Shown here in pieces: positions 22,070-34,159 of a stretch of DNA of 64,000 nucleotides (its first letter is position 1; each line of letters opens with the position of its first letter). The position numbers were made by a program, and so were the translations under genes. The stretch spans positions 13,768,558-13,832,557 of the forward strand of contig CM051033.1 of NCBI GenBank assembly GCA_027627225.1. Reading direction: 5' to 3'. The notes beneath the pieces were generated by a model. The model had not been told where the DNA came from, did no database searches, and saw only the letters and a list, made by a program, of their open reading frames with translations. Source of the stretch: Congeria kusceri. Taxonomy: Eukaryota > Mollusca > Bivalvia > Myida > Dreissenidae.

Positions 22070-24380
22070 AGTAAAATTGATATTTTGTAGATAAAAGTCA
22101 GTAGATTACAATGTTGCTTATGTAAAATTTGAAAATTATTAGTTTGATGCTTAAAAACGATGATTTTGTTCATCGGCAATTTCCGTACGCCGCTCGGTAA
22201 TTTCCGCCGCCATTGTCTTGATGACCCCAACCCTCCATTAATAAGATAGGTTGCCATTATTACTTACTATATTTCTTTAACAAAAATTGGCATTTGAACA
22301 ATTCTTTTATAACAATATTTTGTTTTTAGGTATTGTAAGTCGTTGTGCTTGCTTTTAACATGTTACATCAGCTATTTGAAATGAATTTTATCGTATTTAA
22401 ACAACATCTTGCGGGACGAGTAAATGACAATTAGCACATGCATCATTTATAAGTAGATTATGCCAATTTTTATTACTTACCTTTTCTTTGATCGTCAATC
22501 TAGCTTATCCATAATTATTTTGATTCTTTTATATTTCCATACAAGTATAATAATAAAGAAGTACGATTTAAAATAGGAAACTCCCATCACTTTTCCAACA
22601 GATCACAATCGTATGTTTGGTAGTTAATCCTCTTAGTTGTTTATGTTGCTCATTTATATAATTTTTTTATAAACCGATTGTTATTTAGCCGTTGCATTTT
22701 TCACTTTCAACTATATTCAAGATGTCAGTTTTCACAGTCGATGTGTCATCGTGCCTTGAATGAGTGACAGTTTGTACACGACCCCTTATTATGTCATGTG
22801 ACAAACAGGATGTTGTTTTGATAATTGGATACCTCTCTTACGAATGTGCGAGAACGCTTTCACAGTTTGCTAAGTTTAATGACTATAATTATTAGCATCT
22901 ACAAAGAACTATTTCGTGCAGTGAAAGTTTATGAATGTGAAGTATTTAAGTGTCTCTTTCAATTTGCCATGCACTTAACCTAAAAAAAACATATCCATTT
23001 CATGATGTTGCACATAGAAAAATCATATACATGTGATATGCTAACGCACATACATGTCGACAATTTATGTATTGTTTTATTTTTACGCGTTTCTCTACTT
23101 TAAAAAAAATACTTGCATACTGCTTACAATATATGTTCAGTATATCTATAATCGGGATAGTGAAACATATTTTGGATATACTATTTTTTCATATTTAATA
23201 AAGTCAATGTTTCAGCAACAGGCTGTCTATTATTATATTAACATCAACCCTTTACAATATTGTAAAATTTTATTAGACGGGCTTCTTATGTATCCATAAA
23301 TCTGAATTATCTAAAACATTTGTATTGAAATAAATCAGTAATAGGGCTTTGAAAAACATTAATACACTACATGGAAAATGTTGTTGTTTGTTGTTTTCTT
23401 TGACTACGTATACAACAAAACGCTGCATTTTTTTTTCTTACTGTTTCATTATAAAGATAGTTGAATTTAAAATGCCAATGCATAAGGCTGAACTACTGCA
23501 ACAAATCAGATGAAGTCCAGTATAATTATGATTCGTAAACCTATCAACCAATCAGCAATCAGGATTTCCATGCCCACAACTTGTCAAACCTTCATATTAC
23601 TTTTGAAAAATTATTGTGTAGGAATACACAGGATATTGTCATCGTTGTTTGTCGGGGCCATAAAGTTTATGATCTCGGTCGTGGTGACAGCAGGAAGCCC
23701 AGACTACTAAGGATCCTTTTCCATTGATCTCAAAGATAAAATATTTTTATCATTTGTCTTGTAGTTAAGATTACTTGATAACACAAAGTGGCGCTAAGTA
23801 AACGATCCCTAAAGCAGGTGTCTAAGACGAAGAAAGTAAGGACTATGTGTAGTCTATTTTTATCAAATGTTGCCAAATACTTACATTAGAATATGTTTTT
23901 ATAACCTACATTTATCTGACACATCCTACTTAATATAAATTATGTCTTAGGTTATTGTAACTCAATGAAATAACGCGAGTTTTGAAGTAATTTGTACAGT
24001 CTATATATAAAACAATTAACGCGTTGGGAAGAATATACGTCACTTCCGGTTTGAAACAAAATGTAGTATCGATAGGAATATGCGCAAAATCCTGTTGTCT
24101 TTTATGCTATACTCGCTTATAAAAGCGTTATTTATGAAAACTGATACGAGAAGTTGATTTGTTAAGGCTAAAACTATGTTACTAAAGAATAAATAACATT
24201 TGTTAGAAGCTTGGCCTTTCACCTTTAACAATTTAATCGGCTGTCCTGTCAGCGCAGTGTTTTTGCAATAGTATGTCAGTATGCAAGAGATATAGCGACA
24301 CACTTCTGTTTTTATCAAATTTTATGCTCTCAGTCTGTTGGAAAATATTATGGTTAACAATTAATACCTAGTCTTAACAT

Positions 24381-24512
24381 CAACTACTACTACTACTACT
24401 GCTGCTTATAATAATAATAATAATAATAATAGTAAAACAATAATACTACTACTAATAATAATAATTTATTATGATTATTATTATTTATTATTATGATTAT
24501 TATTATTTCAAA
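24381..24512. repeat. (ACT)n and (AAT/ATT)n microsatellite
   Basis: CTACTACTACTACTACTGC then runs of ATAATAATAATAATAATA and inverted TTATTATTATG blocks, giving self-complementary sequence. Confidence 0.9.
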
Positions 24513-24835
24513 ACCCAATATTTTGAAAAGGCCGGTGACTCCTATTTTTTAACACTGTTTTAGTTTCAGTATACAATGACACATGTATATGGAATTTTTT
24601 TAACAAAATCTGTCGTTTGGAACAAAAGATATTCGTATATTTGATTATTTATTGATGATTGATGATTTCGAAGGCATATTAAATGCTCAGTTGACCTCAT
24701 TAAGCGTCCATTAAAAGTCATTGTTTTAAAAGTAACTATAGATAAAACGCGTTTTATCGTTAAACTGCACTTGTATATTGCCAAACAAAATATTTAAAAA
24801 AAAGATTCATGATTTCGTGCGGATTAATCAAAGCG

Positions 24836-25126
24836 CTATATATCACACCGTAGTACCGGCTCCTGGCGTATGCAAATGTGCCAATGTTGAGCGACATCGA
24901 TATAATAAGACAGGTGGGGCATATACCTTGGTTTGTGGTTGCAACTGATTTGTTTTCTAAATAATTGAAGTGCTATATACAGTGTATCACACCGTAGTAT
25001 CCGCTCCGTGTAAGCGAATGAGCCAGTGTTTAGCGAAATCGATAAAATAAAGACAGTTTGCATAGATCTTTCTATACCGGTATAAATAGGCTTTTGAATG
25101 CAACTGATTTGTTTTCTAAATAAATT
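24836..25126. repeat. Two-copy tandem duplication, about 140 bp
   Basis: ATCACACCGTAGTA and CAACTGATTTGTTTTCTAAA occur in both halves (near 24842/24984 and 24941/25098) with moderate divergence. Confidence 0.7.
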
Positions 25127-26435
25127 GTAAATTACATATGGATGTCAGAGGCAAAAACGATTGAGCGGTAGAAACTATTGGGCTGATACTTTTGTGATGT
25201 AATGATCGCTTTGCAAAGGGACTATAATTAAACAAAACACGCACATGGTTATGAGTTGTTTTGCTAAAAATGCTATGCACTCTTTCTTCCATCGAAACGA
25301 ATGAAACGACAGACGGACGAACCTGTCTCTAAAACGAAATATTAGTAACCATATACTATGTACTTGTGAAGTGAACTTAAAAGTCAAGTGATTTTGAGCT
25401 AAATACTTACGTTTCGTAATAAATTGCAATTTCACTGAGAATCAATGCCGGGACAAACATGAAATCGCTGGGAGTCGATGCCAAAGTTTTGTACACCTCT
25501 GTACTCACAATATATATAAATACATAAAACAATTTAAGTGGGGGTGCTATTCTGCCTCGACACCGGTTTGTGCAAGCGTCTAGACGGGAAGCACTAAAGT
25601 ACGGGCCATTGTGGGTCGTAATATTAAAGGCTGAACAAGATGAATGTAATATTTTGCTCATTTGAGTTCTGCGTATTCTTATTTACAAGAAGTTAAAGTC
25701 GAAATGCGCATAAAATCAATGACTGTTTTCAAGTTTAAATATCCTCTCTCACTAAATAGCTTAAAAAATCTAAATCTAATTTACTTTTTATGCAATGTTT
25801 CATTTCCGAACACACCGTATTTCCGATTGTTTTATGTTTTACAAAGAAATACGACATAAATAATTTTTATCCAAATTTTAACGGCTGTAAGGCGTAAACA
25901 ATTTGTTTGTTTCAAGTTACATGATAAAAACAGTAGGGTAGGTAGGTATGGATTTATTTAATTTATTTTTTAGCTTACCTGAGCACAACGTGCTCATGGT
26001 GAGCTTTAAGGATCGCCTTTTGTCCGTCGTCCGTCGTGCGTTGTGTGTCATTATTTTCATTCAAAGAAAATCTCCTCCAAAACCAATGGGCAGATTTTCA
26101 CCAAACTTCACAGGAATGATTCTTGGGTGACCCTCTTCCAAAATTGTTCAAATCGTTTGATCCGGTCCGCTGCATATTAGGTCATCAGAGCTAAAAATAG
26201 ATTTAAAAACTGAAAACTTTAAAAACTTCTTCTCCGAAACCACAAGGCTTAGAGCTTTCATATTTGATATGTGACATCCTCTAGTGGTCCTGTACAAAGA
26301 TTGTTCAAATGATGCCCCTGGGGTCAAAACTGGGCACACCCCGTGGGTCAATGGTTTATATGGACTAGAATAGCAAAATGACTTTAAAAATCTTCTGAAA
26401 CCCCAAGGCCCAGAGGTTTCATATTTGGTACGTAA

Positions 26436-27223
26436 TGTAATGTTTCGCCCGAGCTTCGGGTATCAAGTATGGCGCACACAATTAAACAATACAACAAACA
26501 ATATAACTAATAATGTATATAGAATTTTTCTCAAGCTACCTTGCTTTATGATTAGCTTATTGTAGACAAATGATTGGTGTGGAACAGTAAATTAAATAGA
26601 ATTAACTACTATTATTGTACAATGACCCCCAGCACGACTTCCAGTCTGCTACGATATCCTGAGTGGTCTGGAACAATGTAATGACCCAGAGTCTTTCTAA
26701 TGAAACACTATATAATACTCCGCGTCTGGTACACAGGCCTGAATGATATTTATTTCTATATGACTCCGTACCCTGTGTATGGAACCTATGAAGTGACTTG
26801 GAGTCTTGGTACGGAGATATGGAACTTTTATATTATCAATTTACTAGCGACCCGGGCTATTGAGGGGTAGGGATCCTGCTAACATGGCCCATATGTCGCA
26901 AGAAGAGGATTGCCAGTCTCAGAGCACCCAAAGTCCCTAGTGTTTAATCAATAAAATAATTTTAAATACCTTCTATATTACTGTCGATGTTAACTCGACG
27001 AAAGCGAGAGCAGATCTGCTATAATTTACCAACGCTCATGCTTTTTTACTACCCGCACATCCGGGTAACGTAACTGCCTAATTACGCATGCGTAATAAAC
27101 ACGGGTTTTATTGCCTAACGCATGCGACTGTCCACACATTACTTTCTTTGAGAAATATTTGCCCTTAGGCGCAATCAGTCACTGTGTGTAATATAGATCA
27201 ACAGGATGGGTAAATTCGTCACA
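26436..27223. mobile_element. Probable solo LTR inserted in pearl-like element 2
   Basis: The array sequence GGTACGTAA breaks at 26435 and resumes as GTAACATTGTATAGTGG at 27224. GTAA (26432-26435 and 27224-27227) is duplicated. The 788-bp insert begins TGTAATGTTTCGCCC and ends TTCGTCACA, so it has TGT...ACA ends. It contains TATA-like (TATATAATA, 26709) and AATAAA motifs (26953) but no reading frame. Size, ends and short duplication fit a solo LTR of a gypsy-type element. Confidence 0.6.
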
Positions 27224-28232
27224 GTAACATTGTATAGTGGTCCTCAACAAATATTGTTCAAATGATGCCTCTGTGCTCAAAACTGGCCACACCCTGGGGC
27301 TGACATGGTTTATATAGACTTAAATAGCAAAATGACTTAAAAAATCTTCTCTGAAACCACAAAGCCTAGAGGTTTCATATTTGGTATATAACATTGTAAA
27401 TTGGTCCTCTACAAAGATTGTTCAAATGGTGACCGTGAGGTCAAAACTGACCACACCTCGGGGCTCATATGGTTTATATAGACTTAAATAGCAAAATGAA
27501 TTTAAAAATCTTCTCCTCTGAAACTTCAAGGCCTAGAGGTTTCATATTTGGTACGTAACATTGTATAGTGGTCCTCTACAAAGATTGTTCAAATGATGCC
27601 CCTGGGATCAAAACTGGGCACAACCCGGGGGTCACATGGTTTATATAGACGTAAATAGCAAAATGACTTTAAAAATCTTCATCTCTGCAACCGCAAGGCC
27701 CAGAGGTTTCATATTTGGTATGTAACATTGCATAGTGGTCCTCTACAAAGATTGTTCAAATGATGCCCCTGATGTCAAAACTGGTCACACCCCGTGGCTC
27801 ACATGGTTTATATAGACGTAAACAGCAATATGGCTTTAAAACTCTTCTTCTCTGAAACCGCAAGGCCCAGAGGTTTCATATTTGGTATGTAACATTGTAT
27901 AGTGGTCCTGTATAAAGATTGTTCAAATGATGACCCTGGGATCAAAACTGGCCACACTCCGGGGGTCACAATGTTCATAAAGACTTTAAATAGCAAAATG
28001 ACTTTAAAAATCGTCTTTTCTGAAACCGCAAGGCCCGGAGGTTTCATATTTGGTATGCAATTTTTTATAGTGGTCCTCTACAAAGGTAATTCAATTGATG
28101 CCCATGGGGTCAAAACTGGTCACACCCCGGGGCTCACATGGTTTATATAGACGTAAATGGCAAAATGATTTAAAAATTATTCTCCTCTGAAACCATAAGG
28201 CCAAGAGGTTTCATATTTGGTTCGAACATTGT

Positions 28233-28800
28233 ATCGAGACCTTGGTTGGGATTGCATATGGGGTGGGTGGGGTCAAGGTCACCGTAACTAAAAATAGAAA
28301 AATTGTTTCCGCTAAATATCTTGAGAACGCATTGAGTTTTTTTTAATGAAACTTAATACATAATTACCTTATATCGAGACCTTGCTTAGGATTGCATATG
28401 GGGTGGACGGGGTCAAGGTTACTGTTACTGCAAAAAGTAGAAAAACGGTTTCCGCTCAATAACTTGAGAACGCGTTGCGATATTTTAATGAAACTTAATA
28501 CACATATCTTATATCGAGACCTCACTTGGGGTTGCTTATGGGGTGGATGGGGTGAAGGTCAAGGTCACTGTTATTAAAAAAGAAAAACGGTTTACGGTCA
28601 ATAACTTGACGTATGGGTGGGTGTGGGCAAGGTCAAGTTCACTGTTACTAAATATAGAAAAACAGTTTTCGCTCAATAACTTGATAACGTATTGAGATAT
28701 TTTAATGAAACTTCATACATATATATCATAAATCAAGATCTCGCTTGGGATTGTATATCGGGTTGGTGGGGTCAAGGTCACCATTACTAAAATAGACTAA
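28233..28800 (+). repeat. Foreign 142-bp-family block inside pearl-like element 2
   Basis: Four units of the family seen at 12050-13412, here inverted (ATCGAGACCT, GGGATTGCATATGGGGTGG, GGTCAAGGTCACC, CGGTTTCCGCTCAATAACTT). The left junction AACATTGTAT/CGAGACC lies within the 168-bp unit. The host array resumes near 28875 after about 70 bp of other sequence. One unit has a deletion near 28610. Confidence 0.8.
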
Positions 28801-29338
28801 AAAAATTTGTCCTGACTTTGATGCATTTTGTTCGAAAAAATTGGTTTTCGTGAAATTTCCACTTTTCTTGTAATTGGTATGTAAAATTGTATAGTGGTCC
28901 TTTACAAAGATTGTTCAAATGATGTTCCTGTGGTAAAAAATGGCCACACCCTGTGTGTCACATAGTTTATATAGATTGAAATAGCAAAATGACTTTAAAA
29001 ATCTTCCCCTCTGAAACCGCAAGGCCCAGTGGTTTCATATTTGGTATGTAAGATTGTATTGTGGTCCTCTACACATTTTGTTCAAAATATACCCCTACGG
29101 TAGAAAGTGGCCACGCCCTGTGGGTCACATGGTTTATATAGACTATACAAATCTTCTCCTGAAACTGCAAGGCCGAGATCTTTATACTCCGGTAAGTGCT
29201 TTATTGCCATTTGGCCCTCTTGTTACAAGCCATTATGATGCCTTTAACTCAGGTGAGCGACCTAGGGCCATCGTGGCCTCTTGTTTTATTTAGTAAAAGG
29301 TCAACTTGAAGATTTTAAAATTAATATTAAGAATTAAT

Positions 29339-29391
29339 ATAGTTAACCAATGAAAATGGAAGATATTTCGCTTCGTTTCATTGGTTAGCTA
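29339..29391. repeat. Inverted repeat at the edge of the CACGTG array
   Basis: AGTTAACCAATGAAA and TTTCATTGGTTAGCT form a hairpin with a loop of about 23 nt. Confidence 0.75.
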
Positions 29392-29395
29392 TCAA

Positions 29396-29650
29396 GTGCG
29401 CACGTGATAGTTAACACGTGCGCACGTGATACTTAACACGTTCGCACGTGATGATTTACACGTGCACACGTGATAGTTAACACGTGCGCACGTGATGATC
29501 AACACGTGCGCACGTGATAGTTAACTCGTGCGCACGTGATAGTTAACACTTGCGCACGTGATAGTTAACACGTGCGCACGTGGTAGTTAATACGTGTTCA
29601 CGTGGTAGCTAACACGTGCGCACGTGAAAGCATCACGTGCGCACGTGTTA
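29396..29650. repeat. 22-bp tandem array of paired E-box palindromes
   Basis: About eleven units of CACGTGCGCACGTGATAGTT-like sequence with 22-24-bp spacing. Most units hold one or two CACGTG palindromes, and the unit core CACGTGCGCACGTG is itself self-complementary. Degeneracy is low. Confidence 0.95.
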
Positions 29651-30603
29651 AATAAAATATTTCTCATGTCCCCTCTATGCCACCGTAGATTAAAATCAGC
29701 TCGTAGTACATAAAGATCGACGCTACGCATCGTAGGAAGGTCATGCGCTTAAGTCAGATTGTCTCCTCATTTTAAATAACGCGCATTCTCATCATTTAAA
29801 TAAAAATCCTCATCACACAAAGAACAAGAAAAACTATTTTTTTAAAGACATTTGGCGTCTATATTAATTGCGAAAACAAGGATTGTAGGAATGTAGATTC
29901 CACTTTATACATAAATCAATTTAAAACGGACATATGTGTGACTTTGTTGAGCTTTTTCACTAAGTATTCTCTTATCCGTCCCATGACTGACTAGAGTGGA
30001 AAGGCACACCACAGTATGCTCTTACAAAATCATACTACGAGCCTACTTTCGCCTAAAATATCTTAATATATTTTTACGTTAGATTTTTCTGTAACATTAA
30101 AAAATAAATATGTCTGCTCTTCGGTTGCTTAAGGATTAAAAGACTATTCATGAGAAAGAGAGTAACATAGAAAATATTCAGTCGACGGTATATAAATAAA
30201 TGAATATGGCTGAGTAGATATCTCGTTGTCTGGTAAAGAATTTGCCAACAGCGATAATTTTGTCGAGATTCTTGCCCTTTTTGTTGCATATCGTTCCTTG
30301 AAAGCCAGATGTCATCAGCATATGTTCAAAGAAGGCCGATAGCCCCTTCTGGCTTTCGATGAACGATGTATATAGTTTATCGCTCAGACAGACTGACCGG
30401 GCACTGGCCCTTAATTCCTCGATAAATTCATTCCCGAGCATTAGGTCTATATGCCACAGCCTTATACGCCGTTCATGCGGCCTATGCAAAGTTATGATTT
30501 ATTCTTCCGTGACTACGGGCGGAAAACGTTCACAACATTTCATTGGATATTGATAAAGGTCAAACGTTGGGTTAGACAGCTACGCCGAACAACATATAGA
30601 GGA
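29651..30603. other. Mostly unassigned stretch with one open frame
   Basis: The minus strand is open at 30489-30178 for about 103 codons without an ATG at its start (it opens at TTG). It contains RRIRLWHIDLMLGNEFIEEL and RASARSVCLSDKLYTSF, which look protein-like, with richer base composition than the flanks. No domain, donor or partner exon was recognised. It could be an exon of an unknown gene or an old transposon fragment. Confidence 0.25.
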
Positions 30604-30890
30604 TTAAAGAAGTGTCCTCATCATATAAAGAAGTATCCACATCATGTAAAGAAATCCTAATCTCATATAAAGAAATATGCACATCCTATAAAGAAATGTC
30701 CACAACATATAAAGAAGTATCCATATCATATGAAGAAATGCCCACAGCATACAAAGAAGTATACATAGCATATAAAAATATGTCAACAGCATATAAAGAA
30801 GTATCTACAACATATACATAAATGTCCTCAAGATATAAAGAAGTATCCACATCATATAAAGAAATGTCCACATCATATACAGATTTATCA
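30604..30890. repeat. 21-bp minisatellite, array 1
   Basis: About 13 units of AAAGAAGTATCCACATCATAT-like sequence. Twenty-one bp equals seven codons, so the array stays open in several frames on both strands (STSYKEM on plus, DISLYDV on minus). That makes these frames repeat artefacts. Confidence 0.95.
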
Positions 30891-31818
30891 TACCACTATG
30901 CTTATATCGGCCTGATACAAAGGTGCCTGATATATTTTTTATATCCGGTCAGTAGCGTTTATATCAGTCAATGTTTGGAGGTACGTCATATTATTCGGAA
31001 ACAACTATAAAGTCAACAGTTTCAGTAAAAATATATCAGATTCAACAAAACAAACAAGTTGATACCAAGAACGTATATAGTTTATTATTTTTAATCGTCA
31101 TAAATCACAAAAACGTTATTTTTTTTAAATATTCACATAAACCCGCACTTTGGTAGTGATATGACGTCATCTATGGAACACAATAAATCATCCATGCAAA
31201 TTTATTTTAATACATTCATAATAAATGCACTAAAAGTCACTACACAGCATCAGTTTATGTTGAACCAAAAACATTATTACCAAAAACTGAACACACTGTA
31301 GTCAAATACTGTCAATATTGACACGATCTTGGAAATGACAATTTCAATGCACAACTCCAAAATGGCGTCTCCAAACAATTCGGCGTAGTGTGTTCTCCGA
31401 TAAAATTGATCGTTGCAATCCATTTCAGTTCGCATTTTCAGTATTTTATTAATGAGCATGCGTGTAATCTATGTATTCGTAGTGAAAACAGTTGACTTAT
31501 CATTACGAAATGTTAATAATAAGGTATTATTCAGTCAACTTTCGAAATCCATAACTACATGTACGTGAACGTGTAAAAGTCGGCTCAGCAAAATCAGCGC
31601 CGCCTTTAGTTTTTAAATATATATAAAAATCAGCTCGTTTGGTGATATTTTACGAAAAATGTGGTATGATAAATAGAAAAACAGGTTACTGCCTGGTCTT
31701 GTGAAATATATCAGGTTCGGCACGAATAAAATAACGGCGAGGATGCCGAGCCGTTATTTTATTCGTGCCGAACCTGATATATTACACAAGACCAGGCAGT
31801 AATCTGTTATTCTCTATT
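30886..31818. repeat. 933-bp tandem duplication, copy A
   Basis: Begins TTATCATACCACTATGCT and repeats at 31819 as TTATTATACCACTATGCT. Both copies carry ATATCGGCCTGATACAAAGG, GGAGGTACGTCATATTATTC and ACATAAACCCGCACTTTGG. Only copy A keeps both arms of the central palindrome. No gene recognised. Confidence 0.9.
31675..31815. repeat. Large palindrome, arms about 58 bp
   Basis: The left arm (ACAGGTTACTGCCTGGTCTT through GAATAAAATAACGGC) and right arm (GCCGTTATTTTATTC through GACCAGGCAGTAATCTGT) are nearly perfect inverses with a loop of about 9 nt around 31740-31748. Confidence 0.95.
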
Positions 31819-32665
31819 TATTATACCACTATGCTGATATCGGCCTGATACAAAGGTGTCTGATATATTTTTTTTATATCAGGTCACTAGCGTTTACATC
31901 AGTCAATGTTTGGAGGTACGTCATATTATTCGGAAACAACTATAAAGTCAACAGTTTCAGTAAAAATGAATCAGATTTAACAAAACAAACAATTTGATAC
32001 CTAGAACGTATATAGTTTATTATTTTTAATCGTCATAAATCACAAAAACGTTATTTTTAAATATTCACATAAACCCGCACTTTGGTAGTGAGATGACGTC
32101 ATCTATGGAACACAATAAATCATCCATACACATTTATTTCAATACATTCATAATAAATGCACTAAATGTTTTTACAAAGCATCAGTTTATGTTGAACGAA
32201 AAGCATTATTACCAAAAATTGAACACACTGTAGTCAAATACTGTTAATATTGACACGATCTTGGAAATGTCAATTTCAATACACAGCTCCAAAATGGCGT
32301 CTCAAAACAATTCGGCGTTATATGTTCTCCGATGAAATTGATCGTTGCAATCCATTTCAGTTCGCATTTTCAGTATTTTATGAATGAGCATGCGTGTAAT
32401 CTATGTATTCGTTGTGAAAACAGTTCACTTATTATTACGAAATGTTAATAATAAGGTAGATCTATTATCCAGTCAACTTTTGGAAGTCCATAACTACATG
32501 ACCGTGAACGTGTAAAAGTCGGCTCAGCAAAATCATCGCCGCTCTAAGTTTTTAAATATATACAAATCAGCTCCTTTGGAGTAATTTTAAGAAAAATTTG
32601 GCAAGCCTCGCCGTTATTTTATTCTAAGCCTCACCTGATACAAGACCAAGCAGTACCCTGTTATT
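31819..32665. repeat. 933-bp tandem duplication, copy B (left palindrome arm lost)
   Basis: Follows copy A with moderate divergence and ends with only the right palindrome arm (GCCGTTATTTTATTC, CAAGACCAAGCAGTACC near 32601-32660), directly before the long 21-bp array. Confidence 0.9.
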
Positions 32666-32671
32666 CTCTAT

Positions 32672-34130
32672 ATATTAACATAATATAAAGAAATATCCAC
32701 ATCATATAAAGAATTGTCCAGAGCATATAAAGAAATATCCACATCATATAAAGATATGTCCACAGCATATAACGAAATATCCACATCATATAAAGATATG
32801 TCCACACCATATAAAGAAATATCCACAGCATATAAAGAAATGTCCACATCAAGTAAAGAAGAATCCACAGCATATAACGAAATATCCACATTATATAAAG
32901 AAGTGTCCATATGATATAAAGAAATGTCTACATCATATTAAGAAATGTCCACAGTATATTAAAAAAATGTCTTCAGCATATAAAGAAATGTCCACATCAT
33001 ATAAAGAAGTATCCACATCATATAAAGAAGTATCCACCGCATATAAAGAAATGTCCACATCATATAAACAAGTATCCACATCATATAAAGAAATGTCCAC
33101 ATCATATAAAGAAATGTCTACATCTTATTAAGAAATGTCCACAGCAAATAAAGAAATGGCAACAGCATATAAAGAAATATCCACAACATATAAAGAAATG
33201 TCCACATCATATAAAGACATATCCACATCATATAAAGAAAAACTCACAGCATATAAAGAAGTATCCACATCAAATAAAGAAATATCCACATCATATAAAG
33301 AAATATCCACATCATATAAAGAAATGTCCACAGCATATAAAGAAATGTACACAGCATATAAAGAAATGTCCACAACATATAAAGAAATGTCCACATCATA
33401 TAAAGACATAACCACATCATAGAAACCCACAGTATATCAAGAAGTATCCACATTATATAAAGAAATGTCCACAGCATATAAAGAAATATCGACAGCATAT
33501 AAAGACATGTTCACAGCATATAAAAAAAATGTCCACATCATATAAAGACATATCCACATAATATAAAGAAAAGACCAGGGCATATAAAGAAGTATCCACA
33601 TCATATAAAGAAATGTCCACAGCATATAAAGAAATGTCCACAGCATATAAATAAATGTCCACATCATAAAAACAAATGTCCTCATCATATGAAGAAGTAT
33701 CCGCAGCATATAAAGAAATGCCCACATCATATAAAGAAGTATCCACAGCATATAAAGAAATATCCACATCATATAAAGAAAAGACACAGCATATACAGAA
33801 GTATCCACATCGTATAAAGAAATGTCCACAACATATAAAGACATGTCCACATCATATAAAGAAATATCAAGATCTTACGATATCCACATCATATAAAGAA
33901 ATGTCCACAGCATATACAGAATGTCCACATCTTATAAAGAAGTATCCGCATCATATAAAGAAGTATTCACATCATATAAAGAAGTATCCACATCACATAC
34001 AGAAATGTCCACATTATATAAAGAAAGATCCACAGCATATAAAGAAATGTGCACATCATATAAAGAAATGTCCACATGATATAATGAAATGTCCACATCT
34101 AATAAAGTTGTATCCACATAACTTAATAAA
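32672..34130. repeat. 21-bp minisatellite, array 2 (about 1.46 kb)
   Basis: About 69 units of AAAGAAATGTCCACATCATAT with variants (ACAGCATAT, AGTATCC). Same family as 30604-30890. Long frames on both strands, such as 33676-34158 plus and 33437-33850 minus, are by-products of the seven-codon period. Confidence 0.95.
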
Positions 34131-34159
34131 GAAATATAATAATGTAATAAAAATGTAAC

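Larger units (their letters stand above)
22070..25969. other. AT-rich non-coding region
   Basis: No supported gene. Contents seen: a TAA/ATT microsatellite at 24381-24512 and a two-copy duplication at 24836-25126. Open frames here are short and AT-driven. Confidence 0.4.
25970..29288. mobile_element. Pearl-like tandem-core element 2 (about 168-bp unit)
   Basis: The left end has a hairpin ACCTGAGCACAACGTGCTCA followed by a (GTCC)n-like tract (26018-26040). Units near 26249, 26411, 27370, 27535, 27704, 27871, 28039, 28207 and 29031 share GAGGTTTCATATTTGGTA, TTGTTCAAATGATGCCCC and CACATGGTTTATATAGAC. The right end carries TCAGGTGAGCGACCTAGGGC and CTCTTGTTTTATTT, whose TCAGGTGAG inverts the left CTTACCTGAG. 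It is interrupted by the insertion at 26436-27223 and by a block of the other 142-bp family at 28233-28800. Open frames inside are artefacts. Confidence 0.8.

Noticed and set aside
29396..29650. CRISPR-like regularly spaced palindromes
   Set aside because: No spacer diversity; 22-bp satellite with recurring CACGTG.
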